A DNA stretch of 43,247 bases from positions 1-43,247 of the forward strand of contig JALHMV010000005.1 in assembly GCA_022843855.1 (NCBI GenBank), written 5' to 3'. A model generated the notes under the pieces. The model was not told the DNA's origin and made no database searches. It saw only the letters and a program-made list of their open reading frames with translations. A program made the translations under genes and the position numbers. Source of the DNA: Patescibacteria group bacterium (GTDB lineage Bacteria; Patescibacteriota; UBA1384; 2-12-FULL-50-11). This document shows positions 1 through 7,227 of the stretch, one piece after another (the stretch's first letter is position 1; every line of letters starts with the position of its first letter).

Positions 1-228
1 ACCGCTGCGCTCGCTCGCGACTGGGCAAGAACGATGCGTGAAAACGGCCGAACGGTCGAAGTCTATCCCGACGCAAAGGCTTCTGTCGGCACCCAAATTA
101 AATACGCTGATCGTAAGGGATACCCAACGGTGTATATCGCTTTTCCTGACGAGTGGCAGCAAGGCGAAATCGTTGTCAAAAACCTTGCCACTGGTGAACA
201 GGTAGCCGTCCAGCGGAGCGAGGTGTAA
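1..228 (+). CDS. hisS: Histidyl-tRNA synthetase, C-terminal end (5'-truncated by window)
   Basis: The reading frame is open from base 1 and ends at TAA 226-228, leaving 75 C-terminal residues. The visible part matches the class II anticodon-binding domain of HisRS: the stretch around GTQIKYADRKGYP is the conserved segment that places the domain beside the catalytic core, and the end has the family's VKNLATGEQ strand, the piece that reads the tRNA-His anticodon. The enzyme charges tRNA-His with histidine in the cytosol. The stop codon overlaps the ileS start (TAATG), so the two synthetase genes are probably cotranscribed and translationally coupled. ProRS and ThrRS share this fold, but the KNL.TGEQ ending favours HisRS. 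The catalytic domain lies outside the window. Confidence 0.85.
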   Translation, partial: TAALARDWARTMRENGRTVEVYPDAKASVGTQIKYADRKGYPTVYIAFPDEWQQGEIVVKNLATGEQVAVQRSEV

Positions 229-3107
229 TGCCCCGTTTTCAGTCACCTCGCTTCAACTCGCTCTTTGCGATGGAGGAGTCGATCCTCAAGCGATGGGAAC
301 AGGGGAAGACGTATCAAAAGTCTTTGGAGAAAAATGCTGGCAGCGAGGTCTTTTCGTTTTACGACGGACCGCCGTTTATAACCGGTATGCCGCATTACGC
401 AACGCTACTGCCCTCAATCGTCAAGGACGTTATCCCGCGCTACCAAACGATGCGAGGGAAGCGGGTCAGGAGAATATGGGGCTGGGACGTGCATGGCCTG
501 CCGGCGGAAAACCAAGTCGAGAAAAAGCTCGGTCTCAAAACTAAAAAGGATATCGAAACGCTCGGTGTCGAGAAGTTTATCGCCGCCTGTCGTGAATACG
601 TCGCTGAAACCTCCGGTGCCTGGAAGTGGTACATCGACCACATTGGTCGTTGGGCCGACCTCGAAACTGCGTACCGCACTGACGATCTCAAATATATGGA
701 GACAGTCATGTGGGCGTTTAAGCAGTTATACGACAAGGGGCTCATCTATCGTGGCCGACGAACCTCGCTTTACTGTCCGCGCTGCGCCACACCGCTCTCT
801 AAATTTGAAGTAACGATGGATGAGGGAAGCTATAAGGACGTTACCGATCCCGGAGTGACGGTTGCCTTCCGTCTAAATAACGACGACCTGAGCCTGCTCG
901 CCTGGACAACCACGCCGTGGACGCTGCCAGCTAACTTCGCGCTTGCTATCGATCCCGCAGCCGAGTACGTCAAGGTAACAGATGGGAAGAACACGTATGT
1001 CTTAGCTCACCAGGCTTTGGAGCGCTACCGTGATCTGGATTTTGAAATCATCGAGACGTTTAAGGGTGAGAAAATGATCGGTTGGCAGTACGAACCGCTG
1101 TATACGTTTACGGGCGGTAACGCTGAAGCAGACTTCCGTGTACTCGCAGCCGAGTTCGTGACGATGGAGGACGGTACAGGCATTGTTCATATCGCACCCG
1201 GCTTCGGTGAAGATGATACGAAGCTTGGCGAAGCGCACGGCTTGAGTCTATTCGAGACACTGACGGATGAGGGGCATTTTAGGAGTGAGCTGGGCGACTG
1301 GGCGGGAATGTACTTTAAGAAGGCTGACCCGCTCATTATCGAAGACCTTAGGAATCGCGGCCAGTTAATCAAGGAAGAGACGATCACCCACTCGTACCCC
1401 CACTGTTATCGCTGCGCGACGCCGCTTATCTACAAATCTCAAGTTGCTTGGTACCTGAAGGTTGAGCCGCTGCGGGCGATGCTACTAGCAACGAACGAAA
1501 CTATTAATTGGTTACCCGAGCATTTAGGTACCGGCCGGTTTAAGTATAACCTCGAGACAGCGCCGGATTGGTCGCTCTCACGAACGCGCTATTGGGGCTC
1601 GCCGATCCCGGTCTGGGAAACAGAGGACGGCGAGGTTTTTGTACCAGAATCTATCGAGCAACTCGAAAAAATGAGCGGTCAAAAAGTGACTGATCTTCAC
1701 CGGCCCGCTATCGACGAAGTTGAAGTGACTATGCCCAACGGTAAGCGCGCCAAACGCGTTAAGGAAGTCCTTGATTGCTGGTTTGAATCCGGTGCAATGC
1801 CGTATGCTCAGGATCATTTTCCCTTTCAAAACGAGAAGCTGTTTACCGAGCATTTCCCGGCAGATTTCATCGTTGAATACACCGGCCAGCTGCGCGGCTG
1901 GTTTTATTACCTCCACGTCTTAGGCATAGCGCTCAAAGACTCGATTGCCTTCAAGAACGTGTTGGTTCATGGGGTTGTGCTTGGCAGTGACGGTCGAAAG
2001 ATGAGCAAAAGTTACGGTAACTACCCAGACCCTAAGGCAACGATCGAGAAGTACGGCGCGGAGGCGATTCGACTCTTTTTCATGTCGAGCCCGGTGATGC
2101 GCGGCGACGAAGTGGCCGTCAAAGAAGAAGATATCCGCGATTGCTCACGAGTGCTAAACGTCTTTCACAATTCGTTTCGTTACTTTGTAACGTACGCCGA
2201 GCTTCATGACTGGCAGCCGAGCGGGGTTGCCGGGACTCACGTCCTAGATCGGTGGATCGTCGTTCGATTGCACGAACTGACCGACCAGATTCAAAAAGGG
2301 CTAGACGTGTTTGACGTCAGTAGCGCGACGCGGGCAATTCGACCGTTTATCGAGGATCTCTCCACTTGGTATATTCGTCGGTCTCGCGACCGGTTTGTCT
2401 CTGGCGACTCGGAAGCGCTCCAGACACTTCATGATGTCCTGCTGGGCTTCTCGCTCGCTGTCGCGCCGATTTTACCGTTTACGAGCGAGTTAGTCTTTAC
2501 GACACTCAGTGGCGAAGAGTCGGTTCATTTGGCTGATTTCCCCCGTGTGAACGAACCGCTGATCGCTGAGTCAGCCGCGCTTCTGACGTCGATGGATCAG
2601 GTTCGTCAGATCACTTCAGCGGTCCATAAAATGCGCGCCGATACAGCTCAAAACCTTCGCCAGCCGCTTGCCGCAGTGGCGCTGACTGGCTACCGGGACT
2701 TAGCTAATTCACCAGAGTTCTTAGCGGTTCTTCAAGAGGAGATTAACGTTCGGGCTGTCTTGTTTGACGCGAACGACGTCGCTAACTGGCCAACGGTTGC
2801 CCTGCCGGACGGCGAAGTGCGCTTGGATGTCCAGCTGACGCCCGAGCTTGAGGAAGAAGGGATCGTCCGTGAGATCGTCCGTATCGCTCAAGGTGCTCGA
2901 AAAGAGGCTGGGTTAGCGATTGGGCAGAAGGTCGCGGCTCGTTACTCAGTCGCCGATTCTGTCTGGGGTGACGTTGTGGCGAGAAACCAGAAGAGGATCA
3001 TCGACCAAGTCAGTTTCTCCTCTCTCGATCGCGATGAGCGGGCAACGGACAGCTCGATCGAGTTCTATTTTGTCGAACAGACAACAAAGAAAACCCCCGC
3101 TGGTTGA
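228..3107 (+). CDS. ileS: Isoleucyl-tRNA synthetase
   Basis: This class I synthetase of 959 residues charges tRNA-Ile. Signature pieces appear in order: the nucleotide-binding motif near residues 46-60 in DGPPFITGMPHYATL, the WGWDVHGLPAE segment, the CP1 editing domain (WTTTPWTLPANFA), Cys pairs of the kind that bind zinc (CPRC, CYRC), KMSKS at about 591-595 and an anticodon-binding C-terminus. Length and motifs place it in the eukaryote/archaea-like IleRS type found in some bacteria; this subtype is often linked to mupirocin tolerance. The usual HIGH tetrapeptide reads HYAT, so its last His is a Thr. The start is ATG 228, overlapping the hisS stop. The last codons run into a hairpin that acts as terminator for the converging gene. 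Confidence 0.95.
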   Translation: MPRFQSPRFNSLFAMEESILKRWEQGKTYQKSLEKNAGSEVFSFYDGPPFITGMPHYATLLPSIVKDVIPRYQTMRGKRVRRIWGWDVHGLPAENQVEKKLGLKTKKDIETLGVEKFIAACREYVAETSGAWKWYIDHIGRWADLETAYRTDDLKYMETVMWAFKQLYDKGLIYRGRRTSLYCPRCATPLSKFEVTMDEGSYKDVTDPGVTVAFRLNNDDLSLLAWTTTPWTLPANFALAIDPAAEYVKVTDGKNTYVLAHQALERYRDLDFEIIETFKGEKMIGWQYEPLYTFTGGNAEADFRVLAAEFVTMEDGTGIVHIAPGFGEDDTKLGEAHGLSLFETLTDEGHFRSELGDWAGMYFKKADPLIIEDLRNRGQLIKEETITHSYPHCYRCATPLIYKSQVAWYLKVEPLRAMLLATNETINWLPEHLGTGRFKYNLETAPDWSLSRTRYWGSPIPVWETEDGEVFVPESIEQLEKMSGQKVTDLHRPAIDEVEVTMPNGKRAKRVKEVLDCWFESGAMPYAQDHFPFQNEKLFTEHFPADFIVEYTGQLRGWFYYLHVLGIALKDSIAFKNVLVHGVVLGSDGRKMSKSYGNYPDPKATIEKYGAEAIRLFFMSSPVMRGDEVAVKEEDIRDCSRVLNVFHNSFRYFVTYAELHDWQPSGVAGTHVLDRWIVVRLHELTDQIQKGLDVFDVSSATRAIRPFIEDLSTWYIRRSRDRFVSGDSEALQTLHDVLLGFSLAVAPILPFTSELVFTTLSGEESVHLADFPRVNEPLIAESAALLTSMDQVRQITSAVHKMRADTAQNLRQPLAAVALTGYRDLANSPEFLAVLQEEINVRAVLFDANDVANWPTVALPDGEVRLDVQLTPELEEEGIVREIVRIAQGARKEAGLAIGQKVAARYSVADSVWGDVVARNQKRIIDQVSFSSLDRDERATDSSIEFYFVEQTTKKTPAG

Positions 3108-3116
3108 AGCGGGGGT
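3081..3116 (-). terminator. Intrinsic terminator of the lipoprotein hydrolase, inside the ileS 3' end
   Basis: A 9-bp stem (ACCCCCGCT at 3093-3101 paired with AGCGGGGGT at 3108-3116) closes a 6-nt loop. On the minus strand it is followed by a T-rich run (rc of 3081-3092), as expected for the hydrolase gene whose stop is at 3128. The ileS stop codon lies in the loop, so the stem is also coding sequence on the plus strand. Confidence 0.8.
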
Positions 3117-3127
3117 ATCTGACCCGA

Positions 3128-4903
3128 CTACTGATTGATCCGACCGACGACTGGCGAGCGGATCTGGCCGACGCCGTTGCCTTGACCGGGCGCGCGCGGC
3201 GACCGAACGTTCGGGTCGGCTGGCCAAAGATCTTGGTAGTATTCAGTCAGTCGACTCACGGTCGTCGTTTGCTGGCCGAGCCGTTCGTAGACTAGGGTAT
3301 GTTCGAGCGATCGAGCTCGCATTTCGACCGGCACTTCCTCGATCGTCAGACCGGTGTAACGATTACGATCGGGAACATCACGGATGTAGAGCCGCGCCTC
3401 TTGACCGGGGTCAAGGAAGAGCCCCCACCGGCGGTACTCCGGCGGAAAGAACCTTCCTGGCGGACTGTCCGGATCGTACCATGTCGCTCCGAGCCAGGTA
3501 CCGTTTCGGTTGAACGAGTCAAACGTCAACGTCAACAGCCGTACGGCGGTCGGACCATGGTTGCGAATCCGGATCGTCCAGAACCACCCGTCCGATCTGG
3601 CCTCAACCGGATTGGGCTCGAGCACCATCTCAACCGATCGATCAGAGCGGTGCTCGGCCACAAACTCGAGCAACCGTTCGATCCCAGCAGGAGACTTGAC
3701 CAAGCTGTTATGCCCGGCCGCCAGGTCGGTGTGGCGCGTGACGGTGCCGTTGGTCATCTCCTCCAGCTGCACACCGCGCGCGTGAGCGCTATCACCGTCA
3801 ACGACGAGGTCGAGACCGGCGCTTACCAGGTGGTAGTTGACGTGTCCGCGCTGGCCGTTGGCTTGATTGAGCTCTCGGACGAATCGGCCGGTCGAAGCCA
3901 AGTCCTGGATCGAAGGCGTGCCGAGGCCCAGCAGGCCGCGGTATTCGCCCGTGCCCGGTACATTCAAGGTGAAATTAACCAGGGCGTTGACGAGTCGGCC
4001 GAGATCAGCGATCGCGGTGCCGCGGTGCGGCGAGCAGACGAAGTAGACGTTGTCGATGACGTGTGTCTCGCCAAGCGTCTCGAGGCAATGACGAGTCACC
4101 AAGCCGCCCCACGAGTGAGCGTAGATGTCGACGACCTTGCCACGTCCTCGGTACGGCGTGAGCTGCGTGCGCAAAAGCTCAGCCGCTGACTCGCCGGGTA
4201 GGCGGAAGTCGTACTTGAGCGCGTAGACAGCGCCGTATCGACCGCTTGTCAGGAGGCCGGCGGCGAGTAGCGCAAAATCTTCGTGGCTATCGGAGAAGCC
4301 GTGAACGATCAGCGCCGTTCGACCGCCAACCGCAGCAAACTCAGCCCGACCGGCTAATCGCTCGAGACTCGCTGTTCGATCGAGAGACGGCGGCGGCGGA
4401 AAGATCGCCAGCGCGATGAGACCGAGCGCCCCGGGTCGCTGACTTCGAACCAGCTCGTAAGTATTCGGCGCGATTTTGACCGTTACCGTGTCGTGGGCGG
4501 TCGTGGCGTCGAGCGTCGCCCAGCCGTCTTCGGTTTGATGAACCGCGAGAGTCGTTCCCGGGTCGGCTGGTTTCGGTAGACGAAGTTCGAGGTCCGTCGA
4601 CGGTTGGCTGGTCGAGCGAATTCGAAAGCCGGAGCTGCCGATCCGACTGTGTCGGTTGGGGAGCCGGAATTGATCCGGCCGCCAGCGCTGGACGGTCACC
4701 GTTGTATCGACCGCAAACGCTCCCGCCGGTACGGCGACGGTGGCTTCAGCGACGGTTGCGTTGACCGCTTGGCCGGCGGGGACCTCGATGACGACAGTTG
4801 TGTCCGGTTCGATCGGTGTCGTTTGGCCGCCCGATCCGCCGCAGCCGCCGAGGATCAGTGTAGCCAGAATGACGAGCACGACGAGAAGATTGACTCTTGC
4901 CAT
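3128..4903 (-). CDS. Secreted lipoprotein with alpha/beta-hydrolase (lipase-like) domain
   Basis: The start is ATG 4903, preceded by an AAGGA ribosome site; an upstream in-frame extension lacks such signals. The product has 591 residues. A lipoprotein signal peptide ends in lipobox LGGC with Cys21, so it should be anchored to the outer face of the membrane. Residues of about 36-75 look like a beta-rich ZU5-like module. An alpha/beta-hydrolase follows: oxyanion region IVHGFSDS near 199-206, nucleophile Ser264 in AHSWG (an A-x-S-x-G elbow as in some bacterial lipases), PHRGT at 292-296 and likely catalytic His398 in GHNSL. A C-terminal beta domain of about 170 residues is unassigned. Substrate is not evident; lipase/esterase or PGAP1-like activity is likely. 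It is a single gene with its own terminator. Confidence 0.75.
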   Translation of the reverse strand: MARVNLLVVLVILATLILGGCGGSGGQTTPIEPDTTVVIEVPAGQAVNATVAEATVAVPAGAFAVDTTVTVQRWRPDQFRLPNRHSRIGSSGFRIRSTSQPSTDLELRLPKPADPGTTLAVHQTEDGWATLDATTAHDTVTVKIAPNTYELVRSQRPGALGLIALAIFPPPPSLDRTASLERLAGRAEFAAVGGRTALIVHGFSDSHEDFALLAAGLLTSGRYGAVYALKYDFRLPGESAAELLRTQLTPYRGRGKVVDIYAHSWGGLVTRHCLETLGETHVIDNVYFVCSPHRGTAIADLGRLVNALVNFTLNVPGTGEYRGLLGLGTPSIQDLASTGRFVRELNQANGQRGHVNYHLVSAGLDLVVDGDSAHARGVQLEEMTNGTVTRHTDLAAGHNSLVKSPAGIERLLEFVAEHRSDRSVEMVLEPNPVEARSDGWFWTIRIRNHGPTAVRLLTLTFDSFNRNGTWLGATWYDPDSPPGRFFPPEYRRWGLFLDPGQEARLYIRDVPDRNRYTGLTIEEVPVEMRARSLEHTLVYERLGQQTTTVSRLTEYYQDLWPADPNVRSPRAPGQGNGVGQIRSPVVGRINQ

Positions 4904-4985
4904 GGTCTTTCCTTGTTGTTCTTGAAAGGAACAAGCTGGCCGTATTGTAGCAGAGCGCCTGGTGGTGATAAACGGCCGTCCCGGG

Positions 4986-4991
4986 TACAAT
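4986..4991 (+). promoter_or_regulatory. -10 box of the plsC-like gene
   Basis: TACAAT stands 8 nt before ATG 5000. A transcript from this box would start at or next to the ATG, so the mRNA would have no leader. No Shine-Dalgarno sequence is seen. Confidence 0.55.
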
Positions 4992-4999
4992 AACCGTCG

Positions 5000-5650
5000 A
5001 TGGGTTTTGCCATTTTTCAGTTTTTGGCCGCTGCTGTGTCGCTCTTTTTTCTCAAATTGTTTACCCGCCTGGAGATTGAGGGTCGCGAACATCTCACGGA
5101 CCTGCCCCGTCGGTTTATCGCAGTCGCCAATCATGAGAGTCACTTTGATCCGCAGCTGGTTGGCGTGGCCCTCATGAGTCGACCAGGCTTGTTCCCTCTG
5201 CGATACATGGCGAAGAACCCGTTGTTTTATATCCCAGGTCTCAACGTCTTGATTTGGTTACTTGGGGCCTTTCGAGCCCATAAAGGAAAGGGGTTGGAAA
5301 AAGCCTTACAGAGCCCCCTGGCGATCCTTGAGGGGAACGGTGCGGTCATCATGTTTCCAGAAGGCCGAATGATTATCGAACGACCCAAGCTGGGCGAAGG
5401 CAAGCGCGGTGCGGCGGTCTTGGCCCTCAAAACTGGGGCGGCGCTGCTGCCGATGTCGATTCATACCCCCCATGACATGCCGCCGGTCATCCCTCTGACG
5501 CTAGGGCGACCCCGCGTTGTGATCCGTATCGGTGAGCCGTTTTACTTAAATAACGTCGATTATCCAGACCTGAGCGATGATAATACGAAGAAGGCGACAC
5601 AAGAGATCATGCGTCGCATCGCCGATCTCTATTTTCAGCACAAGTATTGA
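5000..5650 (+). CDS. plsC: 1-acyl-sn-glycerol-3-phosphate acyltransferase (PlsC family)
   Basis: The product of 216 residues belongs to the LPLAT/AGPAT family, which transfers an acyl chain to lysophosphatidic acid at the membrane to make phosphatidic acid. The HX4D catalytic motif is present as NHESHFD, and the glycerophosphate-binding motif as FPEGRM. A hydrophobic N-terminus (about residues 1-22) should hold the enzyme at the inner membrane face. The ATG is reached through a -10 box only 8 nt upstream. The gene diverges from the lipoprotein hydrolase, so a lipid-releasing and a lipid-building enzyme sit side by side. Substrate chain specificity cannot be read from the sequence. Confidence 0.85.
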   Translation: MGFAIFQFLAAAVSLFFLKLFTRLEIEGREHLTDLPRRFIAVANHESHFDPQLVGVALMSRPGLFPLRYMAKNPLFYIPGLNVLIWLLGAFRAHKGKGLEKALQSPLAILEGNGAVIMFPEGRMIIERPKLGEGKRGAAVLALKTGAALLPMSIHTPHDMPPVIPLTLGRPRVVIRIGEPFYLNNVDYPDLSDDNTKKATQEIMRRIADLYFQHKY

Positions 5651-5930
5651 GCTCAATAAAAGGCGGAAGATCACTGTGCCGTCCAAAATCGCTTATATCT
5701 CAGCCGAACATGCCGGACGAAACAATCGTCAACCAAGTCTCGAGCGTCCAAAATGATCGTTTCGATGTCGATCAGATTTTGACCCGATCGAAGCAGTCCC
5801 GTGCTCAATGGCGGCGTCTGGTAGGTCCGCCACTCCTCGCTTTCGGCCACTTTCCTGAATTACCTTTTGGGGGGGTCGCAAGCGGACCCGACAGGCCTAG
5901 AAGAGCAACAACAATCTCTACAACTGGTTG

Positions 5931-6095
5931 ATGAAATATATTATGGACGAAGGCGAGGTCCGCATACCCAAAGATGTTTTCCCTTCGCTCAAAAATATCA
6001 CACCTGAATATATGCAGAGCTTAGTTATGTGGGTTCTTGCGCGACAGAAAGCCAACTTGGTGATCAACGGCGGAGTCGGTTCGGTTGACGGGTAG
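5931..6095 (+). CDS. Hypothetical 54-residue protein (doubtful)
   Basis: ATG 5931 to TAG 6095 gives 54 residues with protein-like composition: a charged start (MDEGEVRIPKD) and an amphipathic stretch ending in MWVLARQKANLVING. TACAAC 6 nt before the ATG could be a weak -10 box of the kind seen at other starts here. No Shine-Dalgarno site is seen. It may be the tail of a broken gene rather than an independent one. Function unknown. Confidence 0.3.
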   Translation: MKYIMDEGEVRIPKDVFPSLKNITPEYMQSLVMWVLARQKANLVINGGVGSVDG

Positions 6096-6149
6096 CGGCT
6101 TAAAGATCTTCTACAATTTCGTTGAGTAAATAGAAAGTGAGGTTATAGA

Positions 6150-6177
6150 AAAAAGTGGCGGGACATTACGCCCCGCC
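6150..6177 (-). terminator. Hairpin with T-run on the minus strand
   Basis: GGCGGG (6157-6162) pairs with CCCGCC (6172-6177) around a 9-nt loop. On the minus strand a run of Ts follows (rc of GAAAAAAG). It may be a second, back-up terminator behind the dipeptidase gene. Confidence 0.5.
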
Positions 6178-6282
6178 GGTGACTCTTAGTGCGAGTTCGT
6201 GGCTAACCAAAGACCAGTTTGACCTGTCGGATCCAACAGTTGCCCACATTTCCAACGGCCTCAGCCACTTTTGGTTTTTTCG

Positions 6283-6320
6283 GTAAAGAAATGGAGGTCC
6301 GGGTTTTCCCAGACCTCCAT
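6283..6320 (-). terminator. Terminator of the VanX-like gene
   Basis: ATGGAGGTC (6291-6299) pairs with GACCTCCAT (6312-6320). After one mismatch a GGG/CCC pairing continues to a TTTT loop. On the minus strand it follows the dipeptidase stop (6332) by about 12 nt and is followed by TTTCTTTACC. The position and T-rich tail fit a rho-independent terminator. Confidence 0.65.
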
Positions 6321-6331
6321 GGTTGAAAGAG

Positions 6332-7129
6332 TCAGGCCTTCATGAGGTGATCGGCGGCGCCGTAGCGAGCCGGGCCCCCGATAATGCGAGCATGGCGCTG
6401 GTTGCCGAAGTCGAAGTGCCAAATCTCCTCGGGGTAGACTGTGAAGCCACTTCCTAGCATAAACCTTAGAAGCAGTTCTCGGTTCCGCGCCACTTCCGAT
6501 TCTGGAGCGCCGGTTGGCCAATCTCGACTTCCTGGCCGGAGATGGTAGAAGGCACCGGCCTCTGGCTCCATATAGTCGAAGACCACGCCAAGATCGCACG
6601 GTTGTTCGTCGCGATACAACCAGACATCGGCTGAGCCACCCGTTCGATGGTTGGCCGGTCGGGTTGGATCCTCTGAAGGAAAGGCAACGTAGCGGGTGTT
6701 GGCCCGAATCAGATCGCTGCCCAACGTTCCGCCGAGATTGCTCAGCTTGAGCTCGACCTCGTAACGGGCACACAAGCCCTTGAATTGTTCTCCGAACCCC
6801 AGCCGCGGGGCGGTGTAACGAGCAAGATAGTACCAGAAGAGGACGTCTTGGAGCTTGTTGTCGCGATAGCCGTCGTAGAGCCTGATTGAGTAGCCTTCGG
6901 CTTGAGCTTGTTGATCGGCGTCCACTAACATGCCAAGGACGGTGCGACGAAGATGGGCTATTTTAGGACCCATACCGATTTCCGTGAGGTAGTACGGGTG
7001 AAAGAGAGTCGTCGGAACCTCCACCATTGGCTCGCCGGACTCTTTGATGACGATGTCGCTGAGTTCACAGCGCTTCTCAGCTGCTAAGGTGGTTTCGGCA
7101 GCTCGGGCGAGATCGATGACACCGGACAT
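6332..7129 (-). CDS. D-alanyl-D-alanine dipeptidase, VanX/DdpX family (peptidase M15D)
   Basis: The product of 265 residues has the zinc site of the VanX family: His161 and Asp168 in HRTGGSADVW, His238 with catalytic Glu235 in EEIWHFD, and an Arg in YDGYRD (Arg89). These enzymes split D-Ala-D-Ala dipeptide in the cytosol. They serve vancomycin resistance in enterococci or reuse of wall dipeptide in other bacteria. No signal peptide is visible. ATG 7129 has an AAGGTG ribosome site and a TACAGT -10 box 28 nt upstream. The gene diverges from ddl, which makes the same dipeptide, but no VanH-like dehydrogenase or VanS/R pair is adjacent. Recycling is therefore more likely than a resistance cassette. 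Confidence 0.85.
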   Translation of the reverse strand: MSGVIDLARAAETTLAAEKRCELSDIVIKESGEPMVEVPTTLFHPYYLTEIGMGPKIAHLRRTVLGMLVDADQQAQAEGYSIRLYDGYRDNKLQDVLFWYYLARYTAPRLGFGEQFKGLCARYEVELKLSNLGGTLGSDLIRANTRYVAFPSEDPTRPANHRTGGSADVWLYRDEQPCDLGVVFDYMEPEAGAFYHLRPGSRDWPTGAPESEVARNRELLLRFMLGSGFTVYPEEIWHFDFGNQRHARIIGGPARYGAADHLMKA

Positions 7130-7156
7130 AACACACCTTATTGTTAAGGTAGCGAC

Positions 7157-7162
7157 ACTGTA
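7157..7162 (-). promoter_or_regulatory. -10 box of the VanX-like gene
   Basis: TACAGT on the minus strand, 28 nt before ATG 7129. Unlike most starts here it leaves a short leader with an AAGGTG site. A small inverted repeat (CCTTA..TAAGG, 7136-7149) lies in the leader. Confidence 0.45.
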
Positions 7163-7198
7163 GCAGACTTGCCTACTTCCTTCAATGCTCGAGTCAGC

Positions 7199-7204
7199 TA
7201 TAAT
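7199..7204 (+). promoter_or_regulatory. -10 box of ddl
   Basis: A perfect TATAAT. It is 8 nt before an in-frame TTG (7213) and 23 nt before ATG 7228. The shared 70-nt space with the divergent dipeptidase gene would allow joint control. Confidence 0.6.
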
Positions 7205-7227
7205 AAACAGGTTTGAAAGTAAAAATT

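Larger units (their letters stand above)
5651..6260. pseudogene. Stretch of about 600 nt with broken coding fragments
   Basis: No single intact gene spans this stretch. Coding-like pieces lie in different plus-strand frames: GTG 5676 gives 26 codons beginning VPSKIAYISAEHAG, a second frame runs through about 5710-5870, a third contains GSQADPTGLEEQQQSLQL around 5870-5945 across a 7-G run at 5869-5875, and a fourth piece starts at 5931. This pattern fits a decayed gene or gene pair with frameshifts, or sequencing error at the G run. No family was recognised. From about 6100 to 6260 I see only a terminator-like hairpin. Confidence 0.3.

Noticed and set aside
3299-4189. Long open frame of 296 codons opposite the lipoprotein hydrolase
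   Set aside because: It lies antisense to a gene with clear signal peptide, hydrolase motifs and terminator. Its product is rich in Arg, Val and Asp without any recognisable pattern, as expected of a shadow frame in G+C-rich codons.
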